64,000 nucleotides of DNA, from positions 39,133 through 103,132 of the forward strand of contig NZ_JAIQZA010000012.1 of NCBI RefSeq assembly GCF_020164485.1. The letters are read 5' to 3'. Source of the stretch: Salegentibacter tibetensis. GTDB taxonomy: Bacteria > Bacteroidota > Bacteroidia > Flavobacteriales > Flavobacteriaceae. Made by a program: the position numbers and the translations under genes. The notes below the pieces were generated by a model. The model had not been told where the DNA came from. It searched no databases and worked only from the letters and a program-made list of their open reading frames with translations. This document shows positions 1 to 9,549 of the stretch, one piece after another. Each line of letters starts with the position of its first letter. The stretch's first letter is position 1.

Positions 1-1
1 C

Positions 2-370
2 CGTTTTGGTTTAACACTTTCAACACAAATAAGCAATAGGGTTATCATTAATGGCCAGGTAGGGGTTCCAATAGGAGGGATGACCGAATCTGTTATTGTT
101 GGTGATCTGGAAATTGACTTCTTATTGAATGAAGACGGGACCTTAAGAGCCAAGGTTTTTAATAGGGAAAATAATATTCAATTTATTGGTGAAGAAATAG
201 GCTTTACACAGGGTATAGGCTTATCCTATTCGGTAGATTTCGACACTTTTAAAGAATTGATTAGAAAAATTGCCAATACAGAGATTCAGTCACTAAAGAA
301 AGAGGCTGAACAGAATACCACATCTCGTCCTGAAGCTCCCGATTATATTCGCTTTCCCGATCAGGATTAA
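2..370 (+). CDS. TamB-like translocation/assembly module, C-terminal end (partial)
   Basis: The reading frame is open from base 2, so this is the 3' end of a long gene that begins outside the window; the first ATG (position 80) is internal. The visible 122 residues resemble the C-terminal part of flavobacterial TamB/DUF490 proteins: a beta-rich stretch with repeated Gly/Val, then LNEDGTLRAKVFNREN, then a FDTFKELIRKI helix and a polar tail. TamB-family proteins span the periplasm and help move lipid or barrel proteins to the outer membrane. That function is family knowledge. Only the tail is visible, so the assignment rests on recognition of this C-terminal pattern. Confidence 0.7.
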   Translation, partial: RFGLTLSTQISNRVIINGQVGVPIGGMTESVIVGDLEIDFLLNEDGTLRAKVFNRENNIQFIGEEIGFTQGIGLSYSVDFDTFKELIRKIANTEIQSLKKEAEQNTTSRPEAPDYIRFPDQD

Positions 371-452
371 AATTATATTATAATTCCTAAAACTTAATCT
401 TTTTCTTTTGAGATAGCGCCTGAGTTTGTAATTTTAGGCTAGAATTTAAAAT

Positions 453-1439
453 ATGACAAAAAGGATAAAACGAATAGGAGTAATGACTTCCGGAGGAGAT
501 TCCCCTGGAATGAATGCTGCTATAAGAGCTGTGGTTAGAGCGTGTGCCTATTATCGTGTAGAATGCCTTGGTTTTATGCAAGGTTTTCAGGGAATGATAG
601 AGGGTGATTATATAGAACTAAATGCACGTAGTGTAAGAAATGTGATTAATTTGGGTGGAACTTTTCTAAAAACGGCCAGATCAAAAGAATTTCTAACTGA
701 AGAAGGACGAGAGAAGGCAGCCAGTCATTTAAAAAAGGCAAATGTGGATGCCATGATTTTAATTGGTGGAGATGGAACCTTTAGAGGAGGTCAAGTCTTT
801 AGTAAGGAACATAACATCCCTGTAATTGGTGTTCCGGCAACCATAGACAATGATATCTTTGGTACACATTATACCATAGGCTATGATACTGCTTTAAATA
901 CCGTTATAGATGCGGTAGATAAAATCAGGGATACCGCAAGCTCCCATAATAGGTTGTTTTTTGTGGAAGTTATGGGTCGGGATGCCGGATTCATAGCTTT
1001 AAATAGTGGAATTGGTGCCGGTGCAGAAGAAATTTTAATCCCGGAAGAGGATCTTGGTTTAGACCGATTGTTAAATTCATTGGAACGCAGCAGGCGTTCA
1101 GGGAAAACTTCGAGCATTGTTATAGTTTCTGAAGGTGACAAAATTGGTAAGAACGTTTTTGAATTAGCAGCTTACGTGAAAGAAAACTTGCCTTATTACG
1201 ATGCTAAAGTTACCGTTTTAGGGCATGTCCAGCGGGGAGGTCGCCCCACTTGCTTTGATCGTGTTTTGGCGAGCAGGCTCTGCGTAAAAGCTGTAGAACT
1301 TGCCCTGGACGGGCAACGTGATATTATGGTAGGAATGATGAATAATGAAGTTCAGGCCATTGAGCTGGAAAAAGCCCTAAAAGCAAAACCAACTATTAAT
1401 AAAGATTTGCTTCGCATATCTGATATATTATCTGTATAA
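453..1439 (+). CDS. pfkA: ATP-dependent 6-phosphofructokinase
   Basis: Phosphorylates fructose 6-phosphate to fructose 1,6-bisphosphate, the committed step of glycolysis, in the cytoplasm. The 328 residues match the usual length of bacterial PfkA. The N-terminal ATP site GGDSPGMNAAIR is at about residues 14-25, IGGDGTFRGG near 103-112, and the catalytic PATIDND near 128-134. GHVQRGG and the C-terminal substrate-binding half are also present. Gly rather than Asp after the GGDGT motif region fits an ATP-dependent rather than PPi-dependent enzyme, though this is an inference. mgsA follows after 2 bases, so the two are probably co-transcribed. Confidence 0.97.
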   Translation: MTKRIKRIGVMTSGGDSPGMNAAIRAVVRACAYYRVECLGFMQGFQGMIEGDYIELNARSVRNVINLGGTFLKTARSKEFLTEEGREKAASHLKKANVDAMILIGGDGTFRGGQVFSKEHNIPVIGVPATIDNDIFGTHYTIGYDTALNTVIDAVDKIRDTASSHNRLFFVEVMGRDAGFIALNSGIGAGAEEILIPEEDLGLDRLLNSLERSRRSGKTSSIVIVSEGDKIGKNVFELAAYVKENLPYYDAKVTVLGHVQRGGRPTCFDRVLASRLCVKAVELALDGQRDIMVGMMNNEVQAIELEKALKAKPTINKDLLRISDILSV

Positions 1440-1441
1440 TT

Positions 1442-1807
1442 ATGAAAACAGTTGCAATTATTGCCCACAATGGGAAAAAGGCCGAAATGGTTCAGTTTCT
1501 AAATAATCATAAAGAAGCTCTTCAAGCTAAAAATATTAGACTAATTGCCACCGGAACAACTGGTGCAAAAACCGAAATCGCCGGTTTTGAAGTTGAAAAA
1601 TTGCTTTCGGGGCCAATTGGTGGCGATGCGCAAATTGCTTCGCGAATTGCCGAAGGTAAAGTAGATATGGTGATCTTCTTCCGTGATCCTTTGGATAAAC
1701 ATCCACACGAACCAGATATTTTTATGCTGATGCGTTTATGTGATGTTCATGATATCCCTCTGGCTACAAACCCCGCCAGTGCTAAGTTACTAATGCAAGC
1801 TTTCTAA
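1442..1807 (+). CDS. mgsA: Methylglyoxal synthase
   Basis: Converts dihydroxyacetone phosphate to methylglyoxal and phosphate, a bypass that relieves sugar-phosphate stress. The 121 residues show the family signatures: N-terminal AHNGKK (about residues 8-13), the phosphate-binding ATGTTG (about 37-42), SGPIGGDAQI with the catalytic Asp (about 56-65) and FRDPLDKHPHEPD (about 80-92). It is slightly shorter than the E. coli enzyme (152), which has a longer C-terminus. The gene starts 2 bases after pfkA, linking production of triose phosphate with its overflow outlet. Confidence 0.95.
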   Translation: MKTVAIIAHNGKKAEMVQFLNNHKEALQAKNIRLIATGTTGAKTEIAGFEVEKLLSGPIGGDAQIASRIAEGKVDMVIFFRDPLDKHPHEPDIFMLMRLCDVHDIPLATNPASAKLLMQAF

Positions 1808-1823
1808 AACTTCAAAAATTTTC

Positions 1824-2706
1824 TTGATATATTCGCCCCGAATTATTCCATTATTGTTTGTTTTGATGACCTCAAGCTCATCGCTACATTCACAGAATAA
1901 TTATACCGAAGCGGCTTTATTCAACATAGGAATAGGTTCAGTTTTTAGTGGAATAGGAGCGGTAATCAATAAAGAACCTCAAGAGAAGATTGGCGATGTT
2001 CTTTTTAAAGGAATGGCGCAGGGCGCGTTAGGCGGTTACCTGGTTTTTGAGAGTAAAGTAATTGCGGGGAGAATTGCCAGGCACGAAAACCTAAGCTATG
2101 GCTGGCCGGCAAAATTCGTGAATTCAGCTGGTACTTCTATTATTGAAAATGCTGCTTCAAACAGGAATTTCTGGGAACAATGGAACCTGAATATTGGTTT
2201 TAACCGAATAGAATTTCACACCAAAAATCGATTTCAGATTAAATACAGGATTCAACCAGTATCTTTTCTTTTAACTGCTTATACCGCTGTCCAGAATCAA
2301 TTTGAGCCAAATTTGAGTTTAAGGCTTGGGGAATTCGTTTTTTCGGGTAATAGTTATTTCAGGAGTAAAGATAAATCCTATCGAGGTGCGGCAATAGGTA
2401 CAGCAATTCTATTAAACCCTGAAGCAGGCGGATTTAATTATAATACTATCGTCCACGAAATGATTCATGTTTTTCAGTATCATGATTTTAATGTGCTCAA
2501 TACTTATATGAATAAGCCTTTGGCCCAATTTAAAGAAGGTTCGGTTTTTTTTCAGAAAAATGGATGAGTTTTTAAACTACGACAGTAATATCTTTATCTT
2601 CGCCGGCCTGTATAAAATGGAACATTTTGGCGAAGATATAAAGACTTTTGATGGCTATTACTCCAATTACTTTGAACGGGAAGCCCATCTGTTCAGTGAT
2701 TATTAA
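1824..2706 (+). pseudogene. Exported HExxH-motif protein, frameshifted in a T8 run
   Basis: I do not recognise the family. A TTG start (1824) gives a signal-peptide-like N-terminus, MIYSPRIIPLLFVLMTSSSS, followed by a region with Gly-rich and aromatic segments. VHEMIH at residues 210-215 is an HExxH zinc-protease-like motif. The frame ends at 2567 just after eight consecutive T (2545-2552). One base out of phase, from 2560, a further 48 codons (MDEFLNYD... to ...HLFSDY, stop 2704-2706) continue in coding style. Removing one T joins the two parts. It is therefore a single gene of about 294 codons broken by a one-base insertion, a phase-variable tract, or a sequencing error. The tail overlaps the end of the convergent ridA by 4 bases. 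Confidence 0.7.
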
Positions 2707-3086
2707 TACTTTACCGCAATAGCGCTTATCTCTACATTTACAAATTTGGGTAAATTTGCAACTTCTACAGTTTCTCGGGCAGGTGCAGTTTCCGCATTAA
2801 AATATGATCCATAAACCTCATTTATTTTAGCGAAATTATTCATATCACTAATAAAGATTGAAGTTTTTATTACGTTTTCAAAATCCATTCCAGCTTCAGC
2901 AAGAATCGCTTTTAGATTTTGCATTACCCGGGTTGTTTCCTCTTGAAGTTCGTCTGTCTCTAATTCGTTGGTTTCTGGATTAAGTGCTATTTGTCCTGAA
3001 ACATAAAGCATATTGCCGGTTAAAACAGCCTGGTTATATGGCCCGATAGGAGCAGGGGCTTTGTCGGTTTTAATAATCTTTTTCAT
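2703..3086 (-). CDS. ridA: RidA family enamine/imine deaminase
   Basis: Hydrolyses reactive 2-aminoacrylate and other enamine/imine intermediates released by PLP enzymes, protecting cytoplasmic enzymes. The 127-residue length is standard for YjgF/YER057c/UK114 proteins. Visible signatures are the N-terminal APAPIGPYNQAV (about residues 10-21), VSGQIALNPET, and the C-terminal APARETVEVANLPKF, whose Arg is the usual active-site residue. It lies 20 bases downstream of the lptD-like gene on the same strand and may share its transcript. Confidence 0.95.
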   Translation of the reverse strand: MKKIIKTDKAPAPIGPYNQAVLTGNMLYVSGQIALNPETNELETDELQEETTRVMQNLKAILAEAGMDFENVIKTSIFISDMNNFAKINEVYGSYFNAETAPARETVEVANLPKFVNVEISAIAVKY

Positions 3087-3106
3087 GATAAATATTTTAA
3101 ATTGGT

Positions 3107-5836
3107 TTATAATCTACGGTCTGGTTCTCTTCGTTTGTCATACTTGAGATCACTTAAGATTGCCGATTTAATCCCAATAAAGAAATACCAGGAGCGACGT
3201 TCACTGAACGGCACCCAGTTAAAACTTAATCGCCAGGTATTCAAATCCCGCTGGAATCTTAATTGGGTATAGGTAAATCCTAATTCTTTTAAATCGTAAC
3301 CTGAGGAGGCTCCAACTTGCCATTTAGGAGAAAGTTCTACATCTCCTGAAAACATTATGGAGTGGGAGGTTATCTCATTTTGTCGTGCGGTATTATTATA
3401 AGTCATGGTATATGACACACGCAAATCCCACGGTATTTTATAACTATACCAGTTGTCGTTTCTTTCCGGGCGATCTTCATCAGCAAAAGGATCGTCTTCT
3501 TCATCATAGAATTTTCCATCCAGATCAGATCCCTTCCCGAACAGGTCGTCTCTTCTTCCCCCACCACGATAGGTGTCGTTATCTATATCATCTTCACTTT
3601 CGTCTTCGCCTTCGTCCTCAAAATCTTTACTGGAAAACGCATATCCAAAACTTACGTTTGCATTGGTAAACCTGAATAAACTCCCTCCATTATTTATGTT
3701 AAGCTGGTTGGTTCTTCGGTTATTGTTATCTAATGCATAGATATCCATATTTCCTGCAACGTTAATATCCAGTTTATCTCGAACAATCGGGATGCTTCCC
3801 CTTAGGGCTATGGGCGAAAGTTTAGGTTGACCTGCTTCAGCGGCGAGATTATAAGCCGTACTCATGCTAAAGTTATTTAATAATGTGATCTTCTCCGGCT
3901 CTGTTGCGGTACTGTCCTTAGAACGCACTTTTGCTTCCAGGGTATTACTAAGACTAAGTCCCAGGGAACTGGAAAATCTGTTTCCCGGAGCACCATATAA
4001 GGTCCCGCTAAACCTGGAATAATCTACCATATTGGTTTCCATTGGATTTGCCGGATTAAGTCGTTCGTAGGTATCGTAATATTGATCAAACGCCGGATTT
4101 ACATTATAACTAATTGAAGGTCGCACTACGTGCCTAATAGCCTGTATTTTCTTATCCTTTCCAAAATTCTTTAAACCATACAAGGTTGTACCTATGCTGG
4201 TTCCAAAATTATATGTCCTGTAAGCATCAAATCCGTTGATGGTATCAGTTACAACTTGATTATTGAACTCATCATAGGATTGCTCAAAGGTTTTAAAAAC
4301 CCAGTTTTCTTCGTAATTGGCATTAGCACTAACACTTAAATAATTGAATAATTTAAAGTTGGTCGCTACCGGAATGGAATGTTGAGCCCCATAATTTGCA
4401 TCGCGAAACATTTCTGGTTTAAAAAACAGGGAATCTGTAGTTCTAATCTGGTTTTCCCCTCTTATATTATACTGAAAGTTTATATTCTCAATAATTCCCT
4501 TTTTTGCACCGGTCTTTGGTGCAAAAGGATAAATTCTCGTCATACTGGCCTGCACGGTAGGCAAACTCATATCAATAGTTTGTGTCCGTGTATTTTGACT
4601 ATGCCGCGCGGCAACACTTAAATTAACCTGAGGTTCACCGGGAAATGTTTTGCTATATGAAACCGAAGAGCTTAAAGTGTTGGTTAAGAAATTACCGGTA
4701 TTCATTTGATTTACTGATTGTTGGTAATAAGTACTGCTTCCCAGGTTTACAGAAGCATTAAATCTTGAATTAGGATTTGCCTTGGCATCCTGATTATGTG
4801 ACCATTGAATATTGTAAACAGATTGTTCGGCAAAATCCGGGAAACCTCGTTCGCTTTGAAAAAGGTTTTCATACCTAATTCTTACGTTTCCACGGAAGCT
4901 ATAGCGTTTGGCGTAATTACTTTCCAGTCTTACCGCATAACTCCCATTTGTATAGTAATCCCCCAGGGTTAATAGATCTACATAGTCATTAATAGCAAAA
5001 TAATACCCGCCGTTTTGAAGGAAATATCCACGCTGGCTATCCCCAAAACTGGGAATTATAAAACCCGAGGTTTCTTCTTCAGTTAACGGGAAATATCCAA
5101 AGGGGAGTCCTAAAGGAGTTGGTACATCGGCCAGGTACATATTTACAAAGCCGGCAACGATTTTCTTTTCAGGAACAAATTTAATTTTCCTGGCATAGAA
5201 GTAATAATCGGGGTTATCTAAATCTTCATCAGTAGTAAACCGCACATTTTGCATAAAGTAAACCGAATCATTTTCACGTTTGGTTACTTCGCCTCTTACA
5301 TTAAAACTAGCTTGCTGGGTCCTGGAATTATAAACCAAGGCTCTTTCAGTATCAAAATTAAAACGAATAGAATCGGGTTCTACGGTTTGATTTCCCTGTA
5401 CAAAAACCGGTTTTTGAGAATAGGTGCCCGTGGAATCGGGAATTCCATAAGCATAAACTTCATTTTTTTCATTGTCCATTATAATCAAACCCGCATTTAT
5501 CTGCATATCCCCGTAGATAATTTGCGCTTCATTATAAAGATACATTCGGTTTTCTTTCTGACTAATGCGCATATAGTCTTTAGCTTCATATTTAACCACT
5601 CCGGTAATAAGCTGATTTCCCTGTTGTGGGACCTGAAGGGAGTCTCCAACAATGCTATCGGTGATTTTTATGCTTTCGGCAAGAGGTAAGGAGTCGCCAA
5701 CGGTAACTAGAGAGTCCCTTTCTTTGGCATCTATGTTTATTTCTTTATCGGTTCCTATTTCCTGAGCGTTTAGACAAACGAGAGGAAGCAGTATAAAAAT
5801 ACAGCAAAAAAGTATATTAGGTATGTTTGTTTGCAA
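3107..5836 (-). CDS. lptD: LptD-like LPS-assembly outer-membrane protein
   Basis: The 909 residues begin with a signal peptide (MQTNIPNILFCCIFILLP, cleaved near NAQ). An OstA-like beta-jellyroll follows (about 70-220, with VKYEAKDYMRISQKENR and AQIIYGDMQINAG), then a long run of amphipathic beta strands rich in aromatic residues up to the C-terminus, as in an outer-membrane barrel. LptD with LptE inserts lipopolysaccharide into the outer leaflet. Bacteroidota LptD proteins are divergent and often annotated only as putative LPS-assembly proteins. An acidic low-complexity loop near residues 745-790 (EDEGEDESEDDIDNDT) is notable. The gene diverges from the amidase gene and is followed by ridA. 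Confidence 0.85.
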   Translation of the reverse strand: MQTNIPNILFCCIFILLPLVCLNAQEIGTDKEINIDAKERDSLVTVGDSLPLAESIKITDSIVGDSLQVPQQGNQLITGVVKYEAKDYMRISQKENRMYLYNEAQIIYGDMQINAGLIIMDNEKNEVYAYGIPDSTGTYSQKPVFVQGNQTVEPDSIRFNFDTERALVYNSRTQQASFNVRGEVTKRENDSVYFMQNVRFTTDEDLDNPDYYFYARKIKFVPEKKIVAGFVNMYLADVPTPLGLPFGYFPLTEEETSGFIIPSFGDSQRGYFLQNGGYYFAINDYVDLLTLGDYYTNGSYAVRLESNYAKRYSFRGNVRIRYENLFQSERGFPDFAEQSVYNIQWSHNQDAKANPNSRFNASVNLGSSTYYQQSVNQMNTGNFLTNTLSSSVSYSKTFPGEPQVNLSVAARHSQNTRTQTIDMSLPTVQASMTRIYPFAPKTGAKKGIIENINFQYNIRGENQIRTTDSLFFKPEMFRDANYGAQHSIPVATNFKLFNYLSVSANANYEENWVFKTFEQSYDEFNNQVVTDTINGFDAYRTYNFGTSIGTTLYGLKNFGKDKKIQAIRHVVRPSISYNVNPAFDQYYDTYERLNPANPMETNMVDYSRFSGTLYGAPGNRFSSSLGLSLSNTLEAKVRSKDSTATEPEKITLLNNFSMSTAYNLAAEAGQPKLSPIALRGSIPIVRDKLDINVAGNMDIYALDNNNRRTNQLNINNGGSLFRFTNANVSFGYAFSSKDFEDEGEDESEDDIDNDTYRGGGRRDDLFGKGSDLDGKFYDEEDDPFADEDRPERNDNWYSYKIPWDLRVSYTMTYNNTARQNEITSHSIMFSGDVELSPKWQVGASSGYDLKELGFTYTQLRFQRDLNTWRLSFNWVPFSERRSWYFFIGIKSAILSDLKYDKRREPDRRL

Positions 5837-5972
5837 TGCTCTAAGTGCTATTTTTGTAAAGAATGGCTTGCTTTTTGCAATTTCAAAATTACATATATTT
5901 TTTCAGCTTAGATTTGAGATTGACTGAAAAAAGTAATTAAAATAATCAGCCTAAATTTAGCGTTATCTTTTT

Positions 5973-7079
5973 ATGAGAACGAACCTACTTAAACTTTTCG
6001 TATTTTTTTTCATTTTTCCTGCAAGCTTGCAGAATTTATTCGCTTTCAATGATAAGCCGCGAGACCGTTTCGTAGTGGTACTTGATGCAGGTCACGGAGG
6101 GAAAGATCCCGGTAATATGGGAAATGGTTTTAAGGAAAAAGATATTGCGCTCAATATTATTCTAAAAATTGGCGAGGCTTTAGAAAAGCAAGGGGGTATA
6201 GAAGTGATTTATACCCGTGATTCTGATGTTTTTATTCCTTTAGATAAAAGGGCTAGGATTGCCAACGAGGCAAATGCCGATCTTTTTGTATCGGTACACT
6301 GTAATTCACATAACTCCCAGGCTTATGGCACCGAAACTTTTGTTTTAGGGCTTCATAAAACTGAAGAAAACTTTGAAATTGCAAAAAAGGAAAACTCGGT
6401 GATTTTTTTAGAGGAAGATTATGAAGTAACCTATGGAGGTTTTAATCCTAATTCTCCTGAATCTTATATAGGGATGGCTTTAATGCAGGAAGAATATCTA
6501 AATCAAAGTATTCTTTTAGCCGATTTTGTACAGAAAAACTTCACGAACGATCTAAAAAGAAAGAATCGTGGTGTAAAACAAGCCGGATTCGTAGTATTAA
6601 AAATGGCGGTAATGCCAAGTGTTCTTATAGAAACAGGATTTTTAACCAATAATCACGAAGGCCCATATTTAAATAGTGGAGGGGGGCAAAATAAAATGGC
6701 TGCTGCAATTGTAGAAGCTATAGAGAAATATGCGAATAGTATTAACTTATCTAACCTGGAAAGTATAGGAGGTGTATCGGCTCCGGTTCCAACCTCTCAA
6801 AGCGAGATTTATGAAGGAATTACTTTTAAAATCCAACTGGCAGCTGGTTCTAAACGACTGGAGACCAAACCCTATAATTTTAAAGGTTTAAATAATGTAG
6901 AACGCGCAAGGGAAGATGGAATGTATAAGTATTATTACGGTGCCACTTCAGATTATATTAAAATAAACAAACTTCATAGTGAGACAAAGCAAAATGGATA
7001 TCCATCAAGTTATATCGTGGCTTTTAGGAATGGTAGCAAGATTACAGTTAATGAGGCGTTAAAATCTAAGGTGAATTAA
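5973..7079 (+). CDS. N-acetylmuramoyl-L-alanine amidase (Amidase_3)
   Basis: Cleaves the amide bond between MurNAc and the stem peptide, in the periplasm. A signal peptide (residues 1-24, ending FA) precedes an Amidase_3 domain. VVLDAGHGGKDPGN (about 35-48) gives the first zinc His, the Glu follows in GFKEKDIALNI, and SVHCNSHNS (about 108-116) gives the second His. SVLIETGFLTN carries the catalytic Glu. About 110 residues of C-terminal extension (from about 265) resemble the SPOR-like or unique tails of flavobacterial enzymes. In this phylum the gene often sits between lptD and mlaD, as it does here. Confidence 0.93.
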   Translation: MRTNLLKLFVFFFIFPASLQNLFAFNDKPRDRFVVVLDAGHGGKDPGNMGNGFKEKDIALNIILKIGEALEKQGGIEVIYTRDSDVFIPLDKRARIANEANADLFVSVHCNSHNSQAYGTETFVLGLHKTEENFEIAKKENSVIFLEEDYEVTYGGFNPNSPESYIGMALMQEEYLNQSILLADFVQKNFTNDLKRKNRGVKQAGFVVLKMAVMPSVLIETGFLTNNHEGPYLNSGGGQNKMAAAIVEAIEKYANSINLSNLESIGGVSAPVPTSQSEIYEGITFKIQLAAGSKRLETKPYNFKGLNNVERAREDGMYKYYYGATSDYIKINKLHSETKQNGYPSSYIVAFRNGSKITVNEALKSKVN

Positions 7080-7101
7080 CGGCTCTTTTCTATTTTATTT
7101 C

Positions 7102-7109
7102 TAAATTTG
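7102..7109 (+). promoter_or_regulatory. Bacteroidota -7 promoter element upstream of mlaD
   Basis: TAAATTTG matches the TAnnTTTG -7 consensus of Bacteroidota sigma-ABfr promoters and lies 24 bases before the TTG start of the mlaD-type gene. No clear TTG -33 element stands at 19-21 bases upstream, so it is only a candidate. Confidence 0.4.
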
Positions 7110-7132
7110 TCCGTATCCTAAAAAAATAGCTT

Positions 7133-8089
7133 TTGAAATTTACACGTGAAGTAAAAACTGCATTACTAGCAATAATTGCTATCCTCCTACTAATTTTTGG
7201 TTATAGTTTTTTAAAAGGTAAAAACCTTTTGGATTCCAGTAGAACATTTCATGCAATTTATAACGATGTAGAAGGATTATCTCCCTCCTCGGCTGTTACA
7301 ATTAATGGACTCAAAGTTGGCCAGGTAACCAAAATCGGTTTTCTTGATGAACAGGGTACCCTTGTAGTTAGCTTTACTGTAGAAAATGACTTCCAGTTTT
7401 CAAACAATAGTACCGCTCAAATTTATGGTGGTAATATAATTGGCGGAAAATCTTTAGCTATTATTCCAGACTACGAGATTGATGAAATGGCAAAATCTGG
7501 AGATACTCTGCAAAGTGATATAGAAGAAGGAATCATGGAGTTGGTAAACGATAAGTTAACCCCGCTTCAGGACAAAGTTGAAAATACTATAGTTAGTGCC
7601 GATTCCCTGGTTACGGCAATTAATAGAATTCTGGATGACAGTACGAGATACAATATTCAAAACACTTTTAAGGATCTTAGCGCGACTGTAGCTTCATTTA
7701 AAGTAACCGCAAATGAATTGGAGGGAATTGTAGGCCGAAACTCGGGAAAACTGGATAGGACGTTCACCAATCTTGATGAAATGAGTACTAATTTCAACTC
7801 CTTTTCAGATACGCTAACTCAAATGGATATTGGAAAAATTACCAAGGATCTTGAAAAAGTAGTGGCCGATTTTGAAAGTGTTTCAGATAAATTAAATAAT
7901 AAAGAGGGTACCGCCGGGAAGTTAATTAATGATGATGCGGTTTATAACAACCTGGACAATGCTACTAAACAGTTGGAACAATTACTTGAGGACGTAAAAC
8001 TTAATCCTAAACGATATGTGCATTTCTCTGTCTTTGGAAAAAATGCAAGACCTTATCAGGAACCAGAAGAAGAGGATTCAATTAAATAA
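7133..8089 (+). CDS. MlaD family (MCE domain) lipid-transport protein
   Basis: Membrane-anchored periplasmic MCE protein of the kind that carries phospholipids between the membranes. The start is TTG (MKFTREVKTAL). Residues 7-25 form a single N-terminal transmembrane anchor. The MCE core (about 38-115) shows YNDVEGLSPSSAVTINGLKVGQV, with the typical GL..G..V..NG..VG pattern. The rest (about 140-300) is helical and predicted coiled coil, as in single-ring MCE proteins. Length is 318 residues. No MlaE or MlaF genes lie next to it; in Flavobacteria they are usually elsewhere. The next gene starts 6 bases after its stop. Confidence 0.9.
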   Translation: MKFTREVKTALLAIIAILLLIFGYSFLKGKNLLDSSRTFHAIYNDVEGLSPSSAVTINGLKVGQVTKIGFLDEQGTLVVSFTVENDFQFSNNSTAQIYGGNIIGGKSLAIIPDYEIDEMAKSGDTLQSDIEEGIMELVNDKLTPLQDKVENTIVSADSLVTAINRILDDSTRYNIQNTFKDLSATVASFKVTANELEGIVGRNSGKLDRTFTNLDEMSTNFNSFSDTLTQMDIGKITKDLEKVVADFESVSDKLNNKEGTAGKLINDDAVYNNLDNATKQLEQLLEDVKLNPKRYVHFSVFGKNARPYQEPEEEDSIK

Positions 8090-8095
8090 CCAACT

Positions 8096-9436
8096 ATGCA
8101 AATTATTGCCCAAGTCTTATTTTTAATAGCCTTAGTAGTAGGTATCGGATTTTTTATACGGAACATCCGCAGGTTATTAAGAAATATCAAGTTAGGAAAA
8201 GAGGTAGACCGCAACGATAATAAAGGAGAACGTTTTGCTAAAATGGCAAGGATTGCTTTTGGCCAGAGCAAAATGGTTAAAAAACCGGTTTCTGGATTGC
8301 TTCACGTGATTGTTTACGTAGGTTTCATAATAATAAACATTGAAGTTCTTGAAATTATTATAGATGGTTTATTCGGTACTCACCGTGTCCTGTCTTTTAT
8401 GGGCGGCTTCTACGATATACTTATTGCTTCTTTTGAAGTATTAGCTTTATTGGTTCTAATTGGAGTAATTGTATTCTGGATAAGAAGAAATATCTTAAAT
8501 ATTTATCGCTTTTTAAGCCGGGAATTAAAGGGATGGCCTAAAAATGACGCCAATTACATTCTTTATTTTGAAATGGTACTTATGGTACTTTTCCTGGTAA
8601 TGAACGCTACAGATTATCAGCTTCAGCTAAATGGAGCGCCGCATTATACGAGTGAAGCAGGAATAACCGGAAGTTTTCCAATAAGCCAGTTTTTGTTGCC
8701 TATTTTTGAAGGAATGAGTACTGCAACACTCATTATTATTGAAAGAGCAGCCTGGTGGTTGCATATTTTAGGAATTCTTTTCTTTTTAAATTACCTGTAC
8801 TACTCCAAGCATTTGCATATTTTACTGGCTTTTCCAAATGTTTATTTTTCAAAGCTTCAGCCACAAGGAGAGATGAATAACCTGCAATCGGTTACCGACG
8901 AAGTTAAATTGATGATGGATCCCGATGCAGATCCTTTTGCTGCTCCTGCAGAAGAAGAGGAAGGTACTGAACCCGATAAGTTTGGAGCTTCAGATGTTTT
9001 TGATCTTAACCAGGTGCAATTATTAAACTCCTATACCTGCACCGAATGTGGAAGATGTACTGCAGAATGTCCCGCCAACCAAACCGGTAAAAAGCTTTCT
9101 CCCAGAAAAATTATGATGGATACCCGTGATAGATTGGAAGAAGTAGGGGAGATCATCAATACAAAAGGAAAATACGAAGATAACGGGAAGCAATTACTGG
9201 ACGATTTTATATTACGTGAAGAACTTTGGGCCTGTACTACCTGCAATGCTTGCGTGGAAGCCTGCCCGGTTGGCATAGATCCACTTTCTATAATTTTAGA
9301 TATGCGTCGTTATTTAGTGATGGAAGAAAGTGCTGCTCCAAACGAACTTGCCATTGCAATGACCAATATTGAAAACAATGGAGCACCCTGGCCTTACAAT
9401 CAACAGGACCGATTGAACTGGGCGAAAGAAAATTAA
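8096..9436 (+). CDS. Membrane-bound 4Fe-4S dicluster oxidoreductase
   Basis: The N-terminal half contains five hydrophobic segments (near residues 3-20, 65-85, 100-128, 155-170 and 215-240) with His residues, resembling the nitrate-reductase gamma or DsrM/HdrE-like cytochrome b part. The C-terminal half carries two 4Fe-4S motifs, CTECGRCTAECP (about 315-326) and CTTCNACVEACP (about 381-392). The 446-residue protein probably passes electrons between the quinone pool and a soluble partner. The next gene (9550) encodes an HdrB-like CCG protein, the natural partner. The physiological donor and acceptor cannot be read from sequence. Confidence 0.88.
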   Translation: MQIIAQVLFLIALVVGIGFFIRNIRRLLRNIKLGKEVDRNDNKGERFAKMARIAFGQSKMVKKPVSGLLHVIVYVGFIIINIEVLEIIIDGLFGTHRVLSFMGGFYDILIASFEVLALLVLIGVIVFWIRRNILNIYRFLSRELKGWPKNDANYILYFEMVLMVLFLVMNATDYQLQLNGAPHYTSEAGITGSFPISQFLLPIFEGMSTATLIIIERAAWWLHILGILFFLNYLYYSKHLHILLAFPNVYFSKLQPQGEMNNLQSVTDEVKLMMDPDADPFAAPAEEEEGTEPDKFGASDVFDLNQVQLLNSYTCTECGRCTAECPANQTGKKLSPRKIMMDTRDRLEEVGEIINTKGKYEDNGKQLLDDFILREELWACTTCNACVEACPVGIDPLSIILDMRRYLVMEESAAPNELAIAMTNIENNGAPWPYNQQDRLNWAKEN

Positions 9437-9549
9437 TTTTTCTGAAAGTTTATTCAAAATCCTACAGGAAAGCACAGAAGGTTTTATAATAATATTTTTG
9501 AATCACTGGACTGAAAAAGTCTTTTGAATAAAATTAAAAGAGATTAGAT

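Noticed and set aside
387..581. 64-codon frame on the minus strand over the start of pfkA
   Set aside because: It overlaps a certain gene, has Ser/His-rich composition and no relation to a known family.
5249..5689. 146-codon plus-strand frame opposite the lptD-like gene
   Set aside because: Antisense shadow of a clear outer-membrane protein gene; Ile/Phe-rich composition follows from the reverse reading.
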